Of a DNA stretch of 64,000 nt, positions 26,470 to 35,081 are shown one piece after another; within the stretch, counting starts at the first letter, position 1, and every line of letters begins with the position of its first letter. The stretch comes from Rhizobium sp. L43 (GTDB lineage Bacteria > Pseudomonadota > Alphaproteobacteria > Rhizobiales > Rhizobiaceae): the NCBI RefSeq assembly GCF_002531725.1, contig NZ_NWSQ01000002.1:1-64000 (forward strand), in the 5' to 3' direction. The position numbers and the translations under genes were made by a program. The notes under the pieces are model-generated. The model ran no database searches. It was not told the DNA's origin and saw only the letters and a list, made by a program, of their open reading frames with translations.

Positions 26470-27747
26470 TTACTGGCTTTCGGGCAGGCCGGCGCCGACG
26501 CTGTCGCCGACCGAGCCGACGGTATTGTTCATCGACTGGCCGAGACGTTTCAGCTGGGCGTCGTAGTTGCGCCTTGTGCGCGGATCGAAGATCGCGATCG
26601 GTGTGCTGACGGCGACGCTGACCGCGCTTCCGGCGGTCTGGGCGGCGCCCATCGCCACCGCGCCGACGGCCTCGCCGAGCCCGACATTGGAATCGGTGAT
26701 CGTCTGGCCGGCGATCAGCCGGTCGCCGATCAGCTTCACCACTTCGGGGCTTTCGGCAAACTTGCCGTGGTTCAGCCGGTCGCCGCCCTTGAGCTTGGTA
26801 AGATCGAGCACGGTGATGCCGGCTGCCTCGAGCTTGCTGCGATAGGGTTCGGCGGAGGGATCGATCTGGCCGAGCCGGTCGACATTGCCGGAGATGCGCC
26901 GTGACAGCGCCAGAGCCCGGTCGTCCTGCGAGACGAAGATGGTGAAATGCGGCCGGTCCTTGCCGAGGCTTGCGAACTGGCGGCCGAAGACGTCGACATC
27001 GAGATCCGGCGAAGCGAGGATGACATTGTTGATCTTCGAAGCGACGTGACCATTGCGGATCGCCATCTGCCGCAGCGCCTCGACGGTCAACCACGTGCCC
27101 ATCGAATGGGCCATGATGGTGACGTCGCTGACGGCCGGATTGGCGGCGGTGCGGGTCAGCAGCTCTTCCAGCGCATCGCGGGAATAGTTGGTGCTTTCCT
27201 TATCGTAATTGTAATCGAAGATGCTGGCGCGCGACGGCCAGGTGAAGACGACGGGCGCGACGTCCGCATGGGAATCATGGACGATCTGCGCGAAGCGGTA
27301 GACGGCATCCTCATAACGATTGTTGAAGCCGTGCACGAAGACCAGCACGCGGCGGCTCTTCGGCATATGGCCTTTCAGCCAGGTCTCGCCCGCCCGCTCG
27401 CCCTCCAGGGGATCGACGGATACGGTGACGAAATCGCGTAAGGGATCGGCCGGCAGCCGCTTTGGCCATTGCACCTGCCCGACCTTGCGATTGGCTTCCG
27501 GCGGGATCGAGACATCGACGGCATTGACGGCGAGCCCGGTGCCACGCTCACCGGAGAACAGCACGGCGGGATTGTCATCGGCAGCGCGCGTCGTCGCGAC
27601 GAGAAGATCGACCTTGGAGGTGCCCGGCGGCACGGTGCCGGCCGCCTGCATGACGCCGACCGGCCTGCCGCCGCAGCTGGAAAGCACAAATGCTGTAACC
27701 AGAAGACCTGTCAGGGCTGCATGCGAGGCGCGCCATTTGCCGATCAT
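26470..27747 (-). CDS. lipoprotein alpha/beta hydrolase (DUF900 family)
   Basis: A 425-residue DUF900-type hydrolase. The N-terminus has a signal peptide ending in LSSC, a lipobox, so the protein is probably a lipoprotein. The fold shows LVFVHGFNNRYEDA (oxyanion), the nucleophile elbow IMAHSMGTW with Ser, and a C-terminal GDRLNHGKF. About 90 residues after the catalytic domain are rich in Ala, Gly and Val and of unknown role. The ATG at 27747 has GGAG eight bases before it; a TTG six bases upstream is also in frame. The substrate is unknown; relatives are annotated as esterases. Confidence 0.85.
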   Translation of the reverse strand: MIGKWRASHAALTGLLVTAFVLSSCGGRPVGVMQAAGTVPPGTSKVDLLVATTRAADDNPAVLFSGERGTGLAVNAVDVSIPPEANRKVGQVQWPKRLPADPLRDFVTVSVDPLEGERAGETWLKGHMPKSRRVLVFVHGFNNRYEDAVYRFAQIVHDSHADVAPVVFTWPSRASIFDYNYDKESTNYSRDALEELLTRTAANPAVSDVTIMAHSMGTWLTVEALRQMAIRNGHVASKINNVILASPDLDVDVFGRQFASLGKDRPHFTIFVSQDDRALALSRRISGNVDRLGQIDPSAEPYRSKLEAAGITVLDLTKLKGGDRLNHGKFAESPEVVKLIGDRLIAGQTITDSNVGLGEAVGAVAMGAAQTAGSAVSVAVSTPIAIFDPRTRRNYDAQLKRLGQSMNNTVGSVGDSVGAGLPESQ

Positions 27748-27857
27748 GACCAAACTCCAACCGGTTCACGCGCCGGACAGGCGGCACACGTTCAAATAGT
27801 CCGACGACGCCGGCCGAGTCAAACCGGATGAGGTGGAAAGCCTGAGCGGAAAATGAA

Positions 27858-27970
27858 AAGAGCCTGGCGCGGGAGGAGGTGCGCCAGGCTCTTGATCCTG
27901 ACTGACAACTGGGAGGAGGAGTGTTGTCAGTCCGATGTAAGAGCGCTGGGAGGAGGAGTGCGCTGCTTAC
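27858..27970 (-). ncRNA. three-hairpin anti-SD small RNA (cuckoo RNA type)
   Basis: On the minus strand three consecutive hairpins each show CCTCCTCCC in the loop. From 5' to 3' they are: a 10-bp stem with one bulge (27970-27937), a perfect 10-bp stem (27932-27900) and a perfect 13-bp stem (27893-27858) followed by TTCATTTTCC, a rho-independent terminator. The loops of the first two are the same 13 bases. Alphaproteobacterial cuckoo RNAs (CcsR of Rhodobacter) carry this motif in loops and are thought to mask ribosome binding sites or bind RNA chaperones. A possible promoter TTGCGG-N17-ATTAAA ends about 20 bases upstream. The neighbouring genes do not explain it. Confidence 0.8.
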
Positions 27971-28139
27971 GAAGATAGTGATACCCCATTCATTTAATCG
28001 GGAATAGCGAAAATACCGCAATGCAGCAATGCAGGAAACGCATAGCATGCCCTTGAAATGACAGGTAATCGCCTCATTTTGCAGCATGTTTGACCATGTG
28101 GTCAAAATTGTGCTGAAAAATGTGGCCGGGGGAGATCGC

Positions 28140-28300
28140 CGATGGCTTGCCCCTCCGGCTGCCGCCACCGACCGGGGTCGAGCCACGTGTCTCGACCCGT
28201 CCTTCGGACCCCCGTAAACGGGGCGAAGGGGATAGCCGCGACCTCTCGACTCCCTCTTCTCCCCAGCGGGGAGAAGAGGGCATGCCGCGCCCTCTCCGTT
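28140..28300. repeat. RIME-type intergenic mosaic element
   Basis: The stretch contains a tCGACCCGTCCTTCGGACCC unit, a CCCCGTAAACGGGGCGAAGGGG palindrome half, and TTCTCCCCAGCGGGGAGAAG, the same parts as at 31020 in a different order. It fills the space between the small RNA and the aldo/keto reductase stop. The rest of the 27754-28308 gap has no gene. Confidence 0.7.
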
Positions 28301-28308
28301 CCCACCCA

Positions 28309-29190
28309 TCAAGCCGCCTTGAAAACCCTCCGACCCTCAGCGTCGAGCGCCGAAAACTCCTCGTCCGACAGCGTGATCTCCACCGCCGCAACGTTTTCCT
28401 CCAGATGCTTGACCTTCGAGGTGCCGGGGATCGGCAGCATGACCGGGCTGCGCTTCAGCACCCAGGCGAGCGCGATCTGGCTCGGGGCGGCATCGTGCTT
28501 CCTGGCGATGGTATCGAGCAGCGAGCCGGGTTTGGCGAGATCGCCGGCGGCCAGCGGGTACCAGGGGATGAAGCCGATATTGTGCTTCGTGCTGTAATCG
28601 AGCACGTCCTCGCTGGTGCGGTCGACGAGATTGTAGCGGTTCTGGACGGTTGCGACCTTGAAGTGCTTCGACGCCGCCTCGATCTCGGCAACGGACACTT
28701 CGCTCAAGCCGGCATGGCGGATGAGACCGGCATCGAGCAGCGATTTGATCGCGTCGAACTGTTCCTTGGCCGGCACCTTCGGATCGATGCGGTGCAGCTG
28801 CCAGAGATCGATCTGCTCGAGGCCGAGATTGCGCAGGCTCTTATGCACCTGCTGAATGAGATATTCCGGACGGCCCACGGGCAGCCAGATGTTCGGGCCG
28901 TGGCGGGTGAGGCCGCCCTTGGTGGCGACGACGGATTTGGCGGCATAGGGATGCAGCGCCTCCTTGATCAGCCATTCGGAGACATCGGGACCGTAGGAAT
29001 CGGCCGTATCGATGAAATTGACGCCGAGTTCCGGCAGGCGCTTCAGCGTGCGGATCGATTCGGCATGATCGGCGGGCTCGCCCCAGATGCCGTCACCGGT
29101 GACGCGCATGGCGCCGAAACCGAGACGGTTGATCTCGATCTCGCCGCCGATCTTGAAGGTGCCTGACTTGGCTGCATTGTGACTGGACAT
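28309..29190 (-). CDS. aldo/keto reductase
   Basis: A 293-residue AKR-family reductase, NADPH-dependent, acting on aldehydes or ketones. Catalytic residues are visible: Asp and Tyr in [14 protein letters not shown], Lys in VVATKGG, and His in LWQLHRIDP. The C-terminal [24 protein letters not shown] is the cofactor-binding region. MSSHNAAK was chosen as the start (GAGAGGAAAG just upstream); an in-frame extension to 29223 lacks a better site. It is monocistronic and 263 bases from a TetR gene on the same strand. The substrate is unknown. Confidence 0.9.
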   Translation of the reverse strand: MSSHNAAKSGTFKIGGEIEINRLGFGAMRVTGDGIWGEPADHAESIRTLKRLPELGVNFIDTADSYGPDVSEWLIKEALHPYAAKSVVATKGGLTRHGPNIWLPVGRPEYLIQQVHKSLRNLGLEQIDLWQLHRIDPKVPAKEQFDAIKSLLDAGLIRHAGLSEVSVAEIEAASKHFKVATVQNRYNLVDRTSEDVLDYSTKHNIGFIPWYPLAAGDLAKPGSLLDTIARKHDAAPSQIALAWVLKRSPVMLPIPGTSKVKHLEENVAAVEITLSDEEFSALDAEGRRVFKAA

Positions 29191-29453
29191 GGTCTTTCCT
29201 CTCTTGGTCAATGAAATCATCAAAGTCGGTGGAGCGGTGGGGAGCCGCCCGGCTCAAGGGCCGCGACATGAATGCCGGGGCTTTTGGAGATGCCTTCGAA
29301 TTCGAAATGTCTGCGCTGATCGAAGCGATGCCCGGCATGGCGAGGGGATGAATGAGAATGCGGGCGCTGCGACGCCTGCACATATAGGACGGCACCGCCG
29401 GGATTACAGTGACGGCGCTGAAAACATCGACAGCGCGGCTGAGGCGAGATCCG

Positions 29454-30086
29454 TCAAAGCCTGGGCTTGGCCTCGTCGCCGAATTCCGCCAGGATTGTCC
29501 AGAGCTCGGCGAGGATCTCATGCGCGAAATCCTGCAGCGAGGCGCCCGGCGGGCGCTGCTGCCAGAGTTCGCTGCCGACGCGCAGCGCACCGATGACGAC
29601 TGCCGCAAGGACCCGCATGCGCGCGCGCTCAGGATCATTTCCCTTGCGCAGCAGCAGCGCCTCGGCGAGCTTCTGTTCGAGCCTGGCATATTTCAGCTGG
29701 TCGCGGGCCCTCAGCGCCGGCGTGTCATGGATGAGTTCGGCGAGCGCCAGACCCCGCTCGTCGACAGAGGCGATAACGGTTGCGGTGAGCGCCGCCTCGA
29801 CCGCCGCGACGGACGATTCATCGGCAGGCCTTGCGGCAATTTCCGCCATCAGCCGATCGGCGAAACTATCCTGCCAGGCGAAAACCACCTCTTCCTTGGA
29901 GGGGAAATAATCGAAGAAACTGCGCTTGGAGACGTCGGCCGCCTCGGTGATGTCCTCGATGGTGGTGGCCTCGAAACCGCGCTGGAGAAAGAGGGTCATC
30001 GCCGCCTGCTCGATGCGCTCGCGCGTCTGCCGCCGCTTTCGTTCCCGCCGGCCTTCCCCCGTCTGCGTCCGCTTGCTCTCAGCCAT
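29454..30086 (-). CDS. TetR-family regulator
   Basis: A 210-residue TetR regulator with a basic N-terminus (RRERKRRQTRERI) and a standard helix-turn-helix (residues about 20-68: FEATTIEDITEAADVSKRSFFDYFPSKEE). The FFDYFPSKEEV motif places it in the common AcrR/TetR_C_17-like group. It follows pmtA on the same strand by 19 bases, so it may be co-transcribed, and could also act on the aldo/keto reductase downstream. No operator was recognised. The start has only a GGCAGGA close to the ATG. Confidence 0.85.
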   Translation of the reverse strand: MAESKRTQTGEGRRERKRRQTRERIEQAAMTLFLQRGFEATTIEDITEAADVSKRSFFDYFPSKEEVVFAWQDSFADRLMAEIAARPADESSVAAVEAALTATVIASVDERGLALAELIHDTPALRARDQLKYARLEQKLAEALLLRKGNDPERARMRVLAAVVIGALRVGSELWQQRPPGASLQDFAHEILAELWTILAEFGDEAKPRL

Positions 30087-30105
30087 TCCTGCCCGGCATC
30101 ACAGT

Positions 30106-30777
30106 TCAGCCGCCGGTTTCGTTGGAAAAGGCGGCGACATCGTCGAGTTCGGCTTCGCTCTCACGATAATTGAAGCGCTCGCGCGACAATTCCAGCGGCT
30201 CGCGGCGCGAGATCCGATAGACCGAGGCCGGCGGCAGGTTGCGCACCGTGCCGCCGATGCGCACCGCCTCCAGGCCGAGGCGGTCGAGGATCGGCCGCGG
30301 CACCGGGCAGCGCGGACCATAGGTAAACTGATAGACGGCCCCGCCCGGCCTGACATAGGCGAAGGCGCCGGCCAGGATCGAGGCGATCTTGCCCGGCGAC
30401 ATGGACAAAAGCGGCAGGCCGCTGACGACAGCGCCGACCGGCTCGCCTTCGAAAATATCGGCATGGGCGAGTTGGGCCGCATCCATCTGCAACACGCGCG
30501 CGCTGGGGAAACGCGCCTGCAGCGCCGTGATGAACTCCGGACCGTATTCGATCAGGGTCAGATCCGCTTCGCTGACGCCGCGCGCCAGGAGCGCCCGGGT
30601 GAAGACGCCGGTTCCGGGACCGAGTTCGATGATCGGCCCGTCGAGTGCGGCAATCTCACTGGTCATGATCCTGGCAAGCGAATCGCCCGAGGGCGCGATG
30701 GCCGCGACCCGCAGCGGGTTGCTGATCCAGGAGCGGAAAAAATGCAGGAAATCGGCGCATGCAGCCTTTGCGGTCAT
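30106..30777 (-). CDS. pmtA: phospholipid N-methyltransferase
   Basis: A 223-residue SAM-dependent methyltransferase resembling the Sinorhizobium-type PmtA that methylates phosphatidylethanolamine three times to phosphatidylcholine, a main membrane lipid of rhizobia. The SAM loop IIELGPGTGVFTRALL is near residue 48, with IEYGPEF and QMDAAQL as motifs II/III and VSGLPLLSM before the fifth strand. The N-terminal amphipathic stretch FLHFFRSWISNP is typical for membrane association. It has no membrane-spanning helix, consistent with a peripheral enzyme. The TetR gene follows closely. Confidence 0.83.
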   Translation of the reverse strand: MTAKAACADFLHFFRSWISNPLRVAAIAPSGDSLARIMTSEIAALDGPIIELGPGTGVFTRALLARGVSEADLTLIEYGPEFITALQARFPSARVLQMDAAQLAHADIFEGEPVGAVVSGLPLLSMSPGKIASILAGAFAYVRPGGAVYQFTYGPRCPVPRPILDRLGLEAVRIGGTVRNLPPASVYRISRREPLELSRERFNYRESEAELDDVAAFSNETGG

Positions 30778-31019
30778 GACTATCCCACCCGTTTGAAATT
30801 CGATTGATTATGAAAAGCGACCATCGCGGCGAGCATGGCAATTCCAAGGCAGATGCGTCAATCACTCTTCGATGCGGCGTTTCGCAGCGCCACCATCGGC
30901 AATTTGCTTGATTCTGTACTTATTGCATTTTTGCACTTGATGCAATATGTGCGCGTGTGAGTTGGGGAAAGACAGGCCGCTACTCCAAGCAAAGGGTGGC
31001 CCAAGGCGGCGAAAAATGT

Positions 31020-31215
31020 GGACTGGTGCAGCCCCTCATCCGGCTGCCGCCACCTTCTCCCCGCTCGCGGGGCGAAGGGGATATGCCGCACCCTCTCCGG
31101 TGCCACTCGCTCTCGCAAGGCAAGTCCCCTCTCCCCGTTTTTTACGGGGGGTCCGAAGGACGGGTCGAGACGAGTGGCTCGACCCGGTAAGGTTAGGGTG
31201 AGGGGCAGCCACAAG
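31020..31215. repeat. RIME-type intergenic mosaic element
   Basis: CAGCCCCTCATCCGGCTGCC, a CCTTCTCCCCGCTCGCGGGG palindrome, a GCCGCACCCTCTCC unit, a CCCCGTTTTTTACGGGG hairpin and TCGACCCGGTAAGGTTAGGG form a composite element, matching the described modular rhizobial intergenic mosaic elements. The rest of the 30778-31241 gap shows no gene. Confidence 0.8.
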
Positions 31216-31241
31216 CGCGAACCGGACTGCCGCAGACGTCC

Positions 31242-31541
31242 TCAGTAATTGCAGCTGGAGCTGCTGGTCGGGTTGAAGCCGAGTTTGCAATCCATGTTGA
31301 GCGGCTTCTTCGGGTTCGTCATATAACGTGTGGTCATGCCCGAGTTTTGCTCGCCGATCGAGCCGGTCGTGCGCCGGTCGTGGTCAACCTTGGTTTCTTG
31401 GCTGGCAACCGGGCGGGCAGTCGCACCCTGCTCCGTCGCGCTCGACTGGAGGGGAGCTGCCGCGGCGGAAAAGGCCGAGAGGCCGAGCATTGCACCGAGC
31501 GTCGCGGCGATCAGGCCGGTCTTGAAAGTGGTGGTCATCAT
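31242..31541 (-). CDS. small exported protein
   Basis: A 99-residue protein with a clear signal peptide (MTTTFKTGLIAATLGAMLGL, cleavage near SAAAA-PL) and a short polar mature part ending in a Cys-containing tail (DCKLGF...SSSCNY). AAGGAG precedes two adjacent ATG codons. There is no recognised domain. The next minus-strand gene upstream encodes another small exported protein with a similar TGSI and Cys-rich end, so the two may belong to one rhizobial family of envelope proteins; this is a weak impression. Confidence 0.75.
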   Translation of the reverse strand: MMTTTFKTGLIAATLGAMLGLSAFSAAAAPLQSSATEQGATARPVASQETKVDHDRRTTGSIGEQNSGMTTRYMTNPKKPLNMDCKLGFNPTSSSSCNY

Positions 31542-31692
31542 CGTCTCCTTGGGAGGATTCAGGGAATTTACGCCCCGCAGTTAGGAAGGCGATCTGTCAC
31601 AAACCACGGCCCGCAAGCAGAGATCACAGACATGTGAGCGGAGACCATGATCGAGAAAAAGGCGGCTCATCGCCGCCTTTTCATTTGCCGGC

Positions 31693-32064
31693 TCAATAGC
31701 CGTTATCGCAGGGCATGCTGCCGGGACCGATCGATCCTGAGAACGTAGGGTTGCACATTTCCGGGGCTGCAGGTCTGTTCACCGGCTGGCGGATAATGGA
31801 GCCCGTGGTGCCGGGTTCGACGCCGAAGGCGGCCAGCGGATACCAGTAGCCATCGGAATGGCGGCGGGTGCCGGGGCGTTCGGTGCGGAAGCCTTGATAA
31901 CCATGCCAGGACCCGGCATGTGGTTTATATTGCACCATTTTTACATCAGAGATACCGGGCGGGAAAGCCGTCTGGACGGGGGCCGCCTGCGCTGATGCAA
32001 TCGACGCGAAGGCGAAAAGGGCACCGAGCGCGACGGTGGAAGGGGCAAGTCTGAGCATCTTCAT
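31693..32064 (-). CDS. small exported protein
   Basis: A 123-residue protein with a signal peptide (hydrophobic LAPSTVALGALFAFASIASAQA, cleavage after AQA). The mature part is rich in Gly, Pro, Tyr and Trp (SWHGYQGFR, DGYWYPLAAFG) and ends with two cysteines (EMCNPTFSGSIGP...PCDNGY). No known domain was recognised. AAGGAGGG precedes the start. The sequence is typical of short secreted proteins conserved among rhizobia. The function is unknown. Confidence 0.75.
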   Translation of the reverse strand: MKMLRLAPSTVALGALFAFASIASAQAAPVQTAFPPGISDVKMVQYKPHAGSWHGYQGFRTERPGTRRHSDGYWYPLAAFGVEPGTTGSIIRQPVNRPAAPEMCNPTFSGSIGPGSMPCDNGY

Positions 32065-32255
32065 GATAAACCCTCCTTACTGGATTTATCCGACGAAAAT
32101 GCCTTTCCCACCTGTGGAGTTCCGCGCTCCCATGCAACTTCCAAAACTCGTGATTGCAGGCGATCCGGCGTGACTAAATCGCCGAAAAACGTGAAAAGTC
32201 GCGATCAGCAGAAGGGCTCAACGAACACCGGGGCGGAAACGTGAATTCTCTGTTC

Positions 32256-32576
32256 TCAATTCGCGTATAATGTCCGGTAGCCCTGGCCGGAGAGGCAGGC
32301 GACATATTGCCGATGGGCAGCGGCACGCGCCGTCGTTTCCGCCTCCAGCTCATCGGCTCCGGCATAGCCGGTCAGCTGGGCGCGCAGCTGATACTGCTTC
32401 CTCGCCTCATCATACATGGCGTTGCCGTCGGTCATGCAGATACCGTGGGCAACAGCAGGCGGATTGACCGGCACGCCGATCGCCAGGAGCACGGGATCGT
32501 TGGCGTGGTCGATGCAGCCGGCAAGCGCCGTCATCATCGCCAGGGCTGCCGGAGCCCGAAAAATTCCCACCGTCAT
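32256..32576 (-). CDS. small predicted lipoprotein
   Basis: A 106-residue protein starting MTVGIFRAP with a CGGAGG ribosome site; the signal peptide ends in ALAGC, a lipobox. The mature part has a helical segment (MYDEARKQYQLRAQLTGYAGADELEAETTARAAAHRQY) and two more cysteines (HGICMTDG, VACLSGQG), which could form a disulfide. The in-frame extension upstream to 32795 overlaps the methyltransferase gene on the other strand and is rejected. There is no known family. Confidence 0.75.
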   Translation of the reverse strand: MTVGIFRAPAALAMMTALAGCIDHANDPVLLAIGVPVNPPAVAHGICMTDGNAMYDEARKQYQLRAQLTGYAGADELEAETTARAAAHRQYVACLSGQGYRTLYAN

Positions 32577-32753
32577 GCATTCCTCCGGCCGAAGCGCCTC
32601 TGAGATCATCAAACCCGCGGATACATCAGGAAGGTTGCGCGAAACTAATGCCTGTCGCCGTGGGCTAAGAACGGCAGCGCTCCGAGAGTTTAAATATTGC
32701 TTAAAATGCTTACTTATGGTCGCAGACACTAATCTCTTCGGGGGAGGAAGATT

Positions 32754-33455
32754 ATGGCTTCGCCGTGGGTAAACGACGCGCTGTCGCATGCGCAATCAGC
32801 GTTTTCCGGCAAGATCAACACGGATATTCTTGAGGTTGGCGGCGGCTCCCGCACGCACATCCCGCTGAAAGGCGCACGATATACGGTCCTCGACATCTCG
32901 AAGGAGCAGCTCGAGAGGAACAAGGATGCCGCGGAGCGGATCCTCGGCGATGCTCAAACCATAGATTACGGCGATCGCTACTTCGACGCCTGCGTCTTCT
33001 GGGACGTTCTCGAGCATCTGGAAAGCCCGCGCTCGGCCTTGTTGAGAGCCCATGACACCCTGTCTCCCGGTGGCCTGGTGTTCGTCAAGGGCCCGATCCT
33101 CAGCTCGGCCAAAGGCATCTTCACCGATCTCACGCCCTGGTGGAGCCACGTGTTGTTCTATCGCTACGTCCTCAGGCAGAAAAACGCCGGCAAGCCAGGC
33201 TATGCCCCATTTCGCGTCGAGCACGCCGCCGAGGCATCCCATTTTGAGATTGCCGGGACATTGAAGGATCTCGGCATGGATATCGTCTTCGTCGGCGAAT
33301 ATGTGTCGACCCAGGTGCATGCCCTCAAGGACCGAATTCCCCCGCTTTACTGGCTCTATGAGGCTTTCGGCCTTCTGCTTCGCACCGTTTCGGCCGGAAA
33401 GATCGGCGGGCGGGAGACGGAGTTTCTGATCGTGGCAAAGTGCCTTCGTCAGTAA
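32754..33455 (+). CDS. class I SAM-dependent methyltransferase
   Basis: A 233-residue methyltransferase of the Methyltransf_11 type. Motif I is ILEVGGGSRTHIPL near residue 26, VLDIS is motif II's acidic strand, and FDACVFWDVLEHLESP is motif III/post. Compared with ubiquinone-type enzymes the SAM loop GGGSRTHIP is unusual. The C-terminal half has hydrophobic aromatic stretches (PWWSHVLFYRYVL; PLYWLYEAFGLLL) that may bind a lipid or membrane. GGGGGAGGAAG precedes the ATG. It is monocistronic; the substrate is unknown. Confidence 0.83.
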   Translation: MASPWVNDALSHAQSAFSGKINTDILEVGGGSRTHIPLKGARYTVLDISKEQLERNKDAAERILGDAQTIDYGDRYFDACVFWDVLEHLESPRSALLRAHDTLSPGGLVFVKGPILSSAKGIFTDLTPWWSHVLFYRYVLRQKNAGKPGYAPFRVEHAAEASHFEIAGTLKDLGMDIVFVGEYVSTQVHALKDRIPPLYWLYEAFGLLLRTVSAGKIGGRETEFLIVAKCLRQ

Positions 33456-33481
33456 CTCCCCACCAGAATCTATATAGCACC

Positions 33482-33597
33482 TCGGAATCCCGAAATTGGC
33501 TGCGGTATTGAAATCCTTCAATATTTTTCCTGGCTCACCCCTCAGGAAGCGCGGCGCATTTCGGAATCCCGAAGCGGCAGTATTTCGGGATTCCGAA
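33482..33597. repeat. iteron-like CGGAATCCCGAA repeats with a 14-bp hairpin
   Basis: CGGAATCCCGAA occurs at 33482-33493 and again in TTCGGAATCCCGAA (33560-33573), which faces its exact complement TTCGGGATTCCGAA (33584-33597) across ten bases. A run of T follows six bases later on the plus strand, so it may also end the methyltransferase transcript. The second and third copies lie inside the 3' end of the winged-helix gene. Confidence 0.7.
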
Positions 33598-34141
33598 GCG
33601 GCGTTTTTTTCTTCCTGCCGAGGCGGCCGCGTTTGTCGGCGGCAAGCTTGCGGTCGGTCTCGGACCATTTCCGGCAGTTTTCGGCCGTGCACCGCTTCCA
33701 CTCGTCGGTGGGTGGTGCGCCCTCGTGGTCGCCGACAAATGTCAGCGTGAACCGGTTGGGATGCGCGACGCCGCTGCCTGCCCGGCCGCGGCGAACTTTT
33801 ATCAGCCCCTTATATTCCAGCTCATCGAGCGCATCGGCGACATATTCGCCGGTGACGCCGTAGGACACGAATTGCGGATGGGTCACGACAAGCTTGCCGT
33901 TTTCCAAGGCGGCGTGCGCGGTGTGCTCGATGACGATGCGGAAGAAGGCGCGGCAGGCATTGGCGCTCAATGTCGTGAAAGCCAGCGATTCCAGCAACTG
34001 AATGGTGAACCATTGCCAGCGAAGGCTGCCGTCATCGGGCCCGCTTTCTTCCGATCTGGGCGGAGCGGTATGCTTGCGCACCATCGCCCGCGTCTTGCCG
34101 GCACTGGTTCGGCTCTTGTCACGAGGGTTGAATTCCCCCAT
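33542..34141 (-). CDS. winged-helix-like conserved protein
   Basis: A 199-residue protein of unknown function. Residues about 40-130 read as a winged-helix domain (WFTIQLLESLAFTTLSANACRAFFRIVIEHTAH; YVADALDELEYKGLIKVRRG), like replication-initiator or phage-type DNA-binding proteins. The basic tail (AADKRGRLGRKKKTPLRNPEILPLRDSEM) is encoded by iteron-like repeats. The start MGEFNPRD has CGAGGGG upstream; the earlier in-frame ATG does not. It has no operon partner. A DNA-binding role is inferred from fold and charge, not from a family match. Confidence 0.65.
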   Translation of the reverse strand: MGEFNPRDKSRTSAGKTRAMVRKHTAPPRSEESGPDDGSLRWQWFTIQLLESLAFTTLSANACRAFFRIVIEHTAHAALENGKLVVTHPQFVSYGVTGEYVADALDELEYKGLIKVRRGRAGSGVAHPNRFTLTFVGDHEGAPPTDEWKRCTAENCRKWSETDRKLAADKRGRLGRKKKTPLRNPEILPLRDSEMRRAS

Positions 34142-34421
34142 CAGCCCCTCGCCCCCGTCGCCGGCCGATCCTTCGGCAATCTGCCTGTGCTGCGAGACCG
34201 GCAATTCTGTTTATAAGGCGGGCGACGGCCCAGGCTCGTCCGGGCGATCACCTCGCCGATAGGGAAAAATTTGCTCGACATCCGGCATTCCATGGTTGCA
34301 ATTGCGGGCAACCTAGCGCAAGAACGATCCATGAACTAGGAAAATATTCTTAGTTTTGATCTTACATTGTTCGGTTGCGCCTGCTACGATCAGGGCCTGA
34401 ATATCGAGGGGTAGGAGCGCG

Positions 34422-34847
34422 ATGCGAATGATCGGCATGGGGGAAAAGAGCGTGGTGGTTTGCGGCAAGCGATTGCTGGCCTTGTTTTCGATCTTACTGG
34501 GAAGCGCCGTCCAGGCCTTTCCCTGCGATCAGCCGATCATGATCTCCAATTGGTCGCTCTGTGCGATCGCCAATGTGAGCGCTGAGGGCGGTGCCGCTGA
34601 TTGGAAAGCTGTGCCTGCGTGGACTCGCGAGAAAACCATAAGCGCGTATTTCGAAAACGAGCCGCGGCTCTTAGCAAACCACGGACTTTGCAACGCCAAA
34701 TTCCATCGCGTTGTACTCTGCCAGCCGGGATGGGAAACGGGCGACCCGGATGAGTGCTCATATCTGATTTGCAGTGGCTATTACTCATCCGTGTTCGGGA
34801 AGGAAGAGAGGGAAGCCTATGAGAGAGACCACCCGACCGCTCAATAG
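34422..34847 (+). CDS. exported cysteine-containing protein
   Basis: A 141-residue protein. A signal peptide (RLLALFSILLGSAVQA) precedes a mature region with five or six cysteines (FPCDQP, SLCAIAN, GLCNAKF, LCQPGW, DECSYLICSG) that could form disulfides in the periplasm. TAGGAG lies before the ATG. The spacing of MISNWSLCAIA and WTREKTISAYFENEPRLL recalls the lysozyme-inhibitor-like DUF1311 type only faintly. No function is assigned. Confidence 0.7.
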   Translation: MRMIGMGEKSVVVCGKRLLALFSILLGSAVQAFPCDQPIMISNWSLCAIANVSAEGGAADWKAVPAWTREKTISAYFENEPRLLANHGLCNAKFHRVVLCQPGWETGDPDECSYLICSGYYSSVFGKEEREAYERDHPTAQ

Positions 34848-35081
34848 TTTTTCGCTTCGCTGCCTTGGGGCTTTTCGCTTCGCTGTCTTGGGGCAGAGAC
34901 TAGAGCGGCCGATGAGAAGTGCTTAACCTTGATCTCTCGATCTCGATCTTGAAAACCTGAAGCAGTTTCGCGCAGAACGATTATCGCAGCGTCGGCACTA
35001 CCCATCCTCCTCATCGGCAAATATGCTCGCTGCCGGCAGCCGGACGGCCGCCATAAGCTGCACTGTCAAAGGTCCGCCAGC

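Noticed and set aside
27900..27970. GGGAGGAGG repeats read as plus-strand ribosome sites for small genes
   Set aside because: No start codon and open frame of useful length follows them; the hairpin context and minus-strand terminator explain the repeats better.
27858..27970. CRISPR-like array
   Set aside because: The repeated loop is only 13 bases, the units are hairpins rather than direct repeats with unique spacers, and no cas gene is present.
32256..32795. Longer start for the small lipoprotein gene
   Set aside because: It would overlap the methyltransferase gene on the other strand and hide a clear lipobox signal peptide behind 73 unlikely residues.
33542..34204. Plasmid or phage replication origin
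   Set aside because: Repeats and a winged-helix-like protein are present, but there is no parAB, AT-rich melting region or phage gene; the idea is kept only as a finding to check.
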